In this document: positions 5,616 through 7,513 of the stretch, piece after piece | How positions within the stretch are numbered: the first letter of the stretch is position 1 | How the letters are laid out: every line of letters begins with the position of its first letter | Origin: Nitrosomonadales bacterium | Lineage (GTDB): Bacteria; Pseudomonadota; Gammaproteobacteria; Burkholderiales; Gallionellaceae | Assembly: GCA_003235435.1 (NCBI GenBank) | Contig: QJWF01000173.1 | Span: 1 to 7,513, forward strand | Reading direction: 5' to 3' | DNA: 7,513 nucleotides | The notes under the pieces: generated by a model | Told to the model about the DNA's origin: nothing | Seen by the model: the letters and a program-made list of their open reading frames with translations, nothing else | Databases searched by the model: none | Translations under genes and position numbers: made by a program

Positions 5616-7513
5616 ATGATTGCACAGGAACTGGAAGTCAGTTTACATCTGGCGTTCGTAGAAGCCCGCCAGAAGCGCCATGAGTTCATCACCGTCGAGC
5701 ACTTGTTGCTCACGATGCTGGACAACGCTTCCGCAGCACAGGTGCTGCGTGCCTGTGGCGCTGACATCGAAGAGCTGCGCAAGACATTGACCGACTTCAT
5801 AACAACCCATACACCCATCACACCCGGCACTGACGAAGTGGACACCCAGCCTACGGTCGGATTCCAGCGCGTCATACAACGCGCCATCCTGCACGTGCAA
5901 TCCACCAACAAGAAGGAAGTGACCGGTGCCAATATACTGGTCGCACTGTTCGGTGAAAAAGACTCGCATGCAGTGTATTTCCTGACCCAGCGCAACATCA
6001 ATCGTCTGGATGTGGTGAACTATATCGCCCACGGTATCGACAAGGTCCAGGCAGGCACGCCAACAAAACCCCAAACCGACACGGAATCGGAGCAGGAACC
6101 GAGTCCCGGCAGCGCTTTGAAGAGCTACACTCTGGATTTGAATGCGCAGGCACTGGCCGGCAAGATCGACCCGTTGATCGGGCGTGAGATCGAACTGGAG
6201 CGCGTCATACAGACACTATGCCGCCGCCGCAAAAACAACCCGCTGCTGGTAGGTGAGGCCGGCGTCGGCAAGACCGCCATCGCCGAAGGCCTTGCACGCC
6301 GCATCACGGAAAGAGATGTGCCGGAAATTCTCAAGGACGCCCACGTATATGCGCTCGATATGGGCGCTTTGCTGGCAGGAACCAAGTATCGCGGCGATTT
6401 CGAACAGCGCTTGAAGGCTGTACTGAAGGAACTGGTCGAAGCGCCCAACGCGATCCTGTTCATTGACGAGATCCACACCATGATAGGCGCAGGTGCTGCT
6501 TCCGGGGGCACGATGGATGCCTCAAACCTGCTCAAACCCGCCTTGTCCAGCGGTCAGCTGAAGTGCATCGGTGCAACCACGTACCAGGAATATCGCGGCA
6601 TCTTTGAAAAAGATCATGCGTTGTCGCGCCGCTTCCAGAAAGTGGATGTCACCGAGCCATCCGTGGAACAGACAATTGCGATCCTGCGCGGCCTGAAATC
6701 ACGCTTCGAACAGCATCACGGCATAAAGTACAGCGCCGCGGCGATCAACAGCGCGGCTGAACTTTCCGCGCGTTTCATCAACGACCGCCACCTTCCCGAC
6801 AAAGCCATCGACGTGCTCGACGAAGCTGGAGCGGCACAGCGAATCCTGCCGAAATCCAGGCAGAAGAAGGTAGTCGGCAAGCACGAGATAGAGGAGATCA
6901 TCGCCAAGATCGCCCGCATTCCGACACGTACCGTTTCGCATGACGACAAGAACATACTGAAGAATCTCGAAAGAGACCTCAAGGCCACTGTATTTGGCCA
7001 GGACAAGGCGATCGACTTGCTGGCACGCTCCATCAAAATGTCGCGCAGCGGTTTGGGCAATCCGCAAAAACCGATAGGCAGCTTCCTGTTCTCCGGCCCC
7101 ACCGGGGTAGGCAAGACCGAAGTCGCGAGGCAGCTCGCGTATGCGATGGGCATGCCGCTGCACCGCTTCGACATGTCCGAATACATGGAACGGCATGCCG
7201 TGTCGCGCCTGATCGGCGCGCCGCCGGGCTATGTCGGCTTCGACCAGGGCGGGCTGCTCACCGAAGCGATCAGCAAACAGCCGCATGCGGTGCTGCTGCT
7301 GGACGAGATCGAAAAAGCGCACCCGGATATCTTCAATATCCTGCTGCAGGTGATGGACCACGGCACGCTGACCGACAACAACGGGCGCAAAGCCGATTTC
7401 CGCAATGTGGTCATCATCATGACCACCAATGCGGGTGGGGAAGCGCTGAACAAAACACAGATCGGCTTCACCAAGACCACATCTTCCGGCGACGAGATGG
7501 TAGACATCAAGCG
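5616..7513 (+). CDS. clpA: ClpA, ATP-dependent unfoldase of the ClpAP protease, 3' end cut off
   Basis: The Hsp100/AAA+ ring unfolds substrates and feeds them into ClpP. The frame is open without a stop from the ATG at 5616 to the window edge: 632 codons are visible, against about 758 residues in E. coli, so roughly 125 are missing. Residues 1-145 are the Clp N domain that docks ClpS. D1 (about 170-440) has Walker A GEAGVGKT (213-220), Walker B LFIDE (281-285), pore loop KYRG (257-260) and arginine fingers R338-R339. D2 has Walker A GPTGVGKT (494-501), pore loop GYVG (538-541) and Walker B LLLDE (560-564). The absence of a ClpB-type middle coiled coil and the ClpS neighbour identify ClpA. GGAGG (5602-5606) inside the clpS end is the ribosome site, and the one-base gap suggests translational coupling. 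The IGL/IGF loop that contacts ClpP should lie near the visible end: QIGFTK (614-619). Confidence 0.97.
   Translation, partial: MIAQELEVSLHLAFVEARQKRHEFITVEHLLLTMLDNASAAQVLRACGADIEELRKTLTDFITTHTPITPGTDEVDTQPTVGFQRVIQRAILHVQSTNKKEVTGANILVALFGEKDSHAVYFLTQRNINRLDVVNYIAHGIDKVQAGTPTKPQTDTESEQEPSPGSALKSYTLDLNAQALAGKIDPLIGREIELERVIQTLCRRRKNNPLLVGEAGVGKTAIAEGLARRITERDVPEILKDAHVYALDMGALLAGTKYRGDFEQRLKAVLKELVEAPNAILFIDEIHTMIGAGAASGGTMDASNLLKPALSSGQLKCIGATTYQEYRGIFEKDHALSRRFQKVDVTEPSVEQTIAILRGLKSRFEQHHGIKYSAAAINSAAELSARFINDRHLPDKAIDVLDEAGAAQRILPKSRQKKVVGKHEIEEIIAKIARIPTRTVSHDDKNILKNLERDLKATVFGQDKAIDLLARSIKMSRSGLGNPQKPIGSFLFSGPTGVGKTEVARQLAYAMGMPLHRFDMSEYMERHAVSRLIGAPPGYVGFDQGGLLTEAISKQPHAVLLLDEIEKAHPDIFNILLQVMDHGTLTDNNGRKADFRNVVIIMTTNAGGEALNKTQIGFTKTTSSGDEMVDIK

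Noticed and set aside
5588..7510. Several long minus-strand open frames opposite clpA (up to 220 codons, 6699-7361)
   Set aside because: They are antisense shadows of the plus-strand clpA frame, which shows both AAA+ domains with all motifs and no stop.

Overview
The window looks like chromosomal DNA of a Gram-negative proteobacterium, most likely a betaproteobacterium of the Nitrosomonadales/Gallionellaceae type. That placement is inferred from the gene set (periplasmic c-type cytochromes, DegQ/MucD protease, a clpS-clpA pair, sigma-32-like and sigma-E-like promoters), not from any database match. I see no mobile element, CRISPR array, rRNA or complete tRNA.

Left part (1-2307), plus strand: the end of a respiratory operon. 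It holds a membrane-anchored monohaem cytochrome c (cut by the window start), a 509-residue periplasmic protein that joins two cytochrome c domains to an ethylbenzene-dehydrogenase-gamma-like haem b domain and a C-terminal anchor, and a 69-residue protein with two predicted membrane helices. Together they look like an electron-transfer module on the periplasmic face of the inner membrane. Its partners (cytochrome b, Rieske protein or molybdoenzyme) would lie upstream, outside the window.

Spacer 2308-2631: no convincing gene. It holds a weak terminator candidate, a segment resembling a dispersed repeat end, and a good sigma-32-type heat-shock promoter partly inside an inverted repeat.

Right part (2632-7513): a run of protein-quality and stress genes in separate transcription units. 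An Hsp20 chaperone (heat-shock promoter, hairpin terminator) is followed by a DegQ/MucD periplasmic protease (sigma-E-like promoter). A convergent cold-shock protein gene on the minus strand shares a strong bidirectional terminator with it. Divergent from the cold-shock gene is the clpS-clpA operon, encoding the N-degron adaptor and the ClpAP unfoldase. clpA is open at the right edge with 632 codons visible. Chaperoning, periplasmic proteolysis, RNA chaperoning and cytoplasmic proteolysis thus lie side by side, apparently each under its own promoter.

The stress genes are ordinary, well-known families. The least explained part is the cytochrome module at the left and the regulatory spacer next to it. 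I found no clear sign of a wholly new system.
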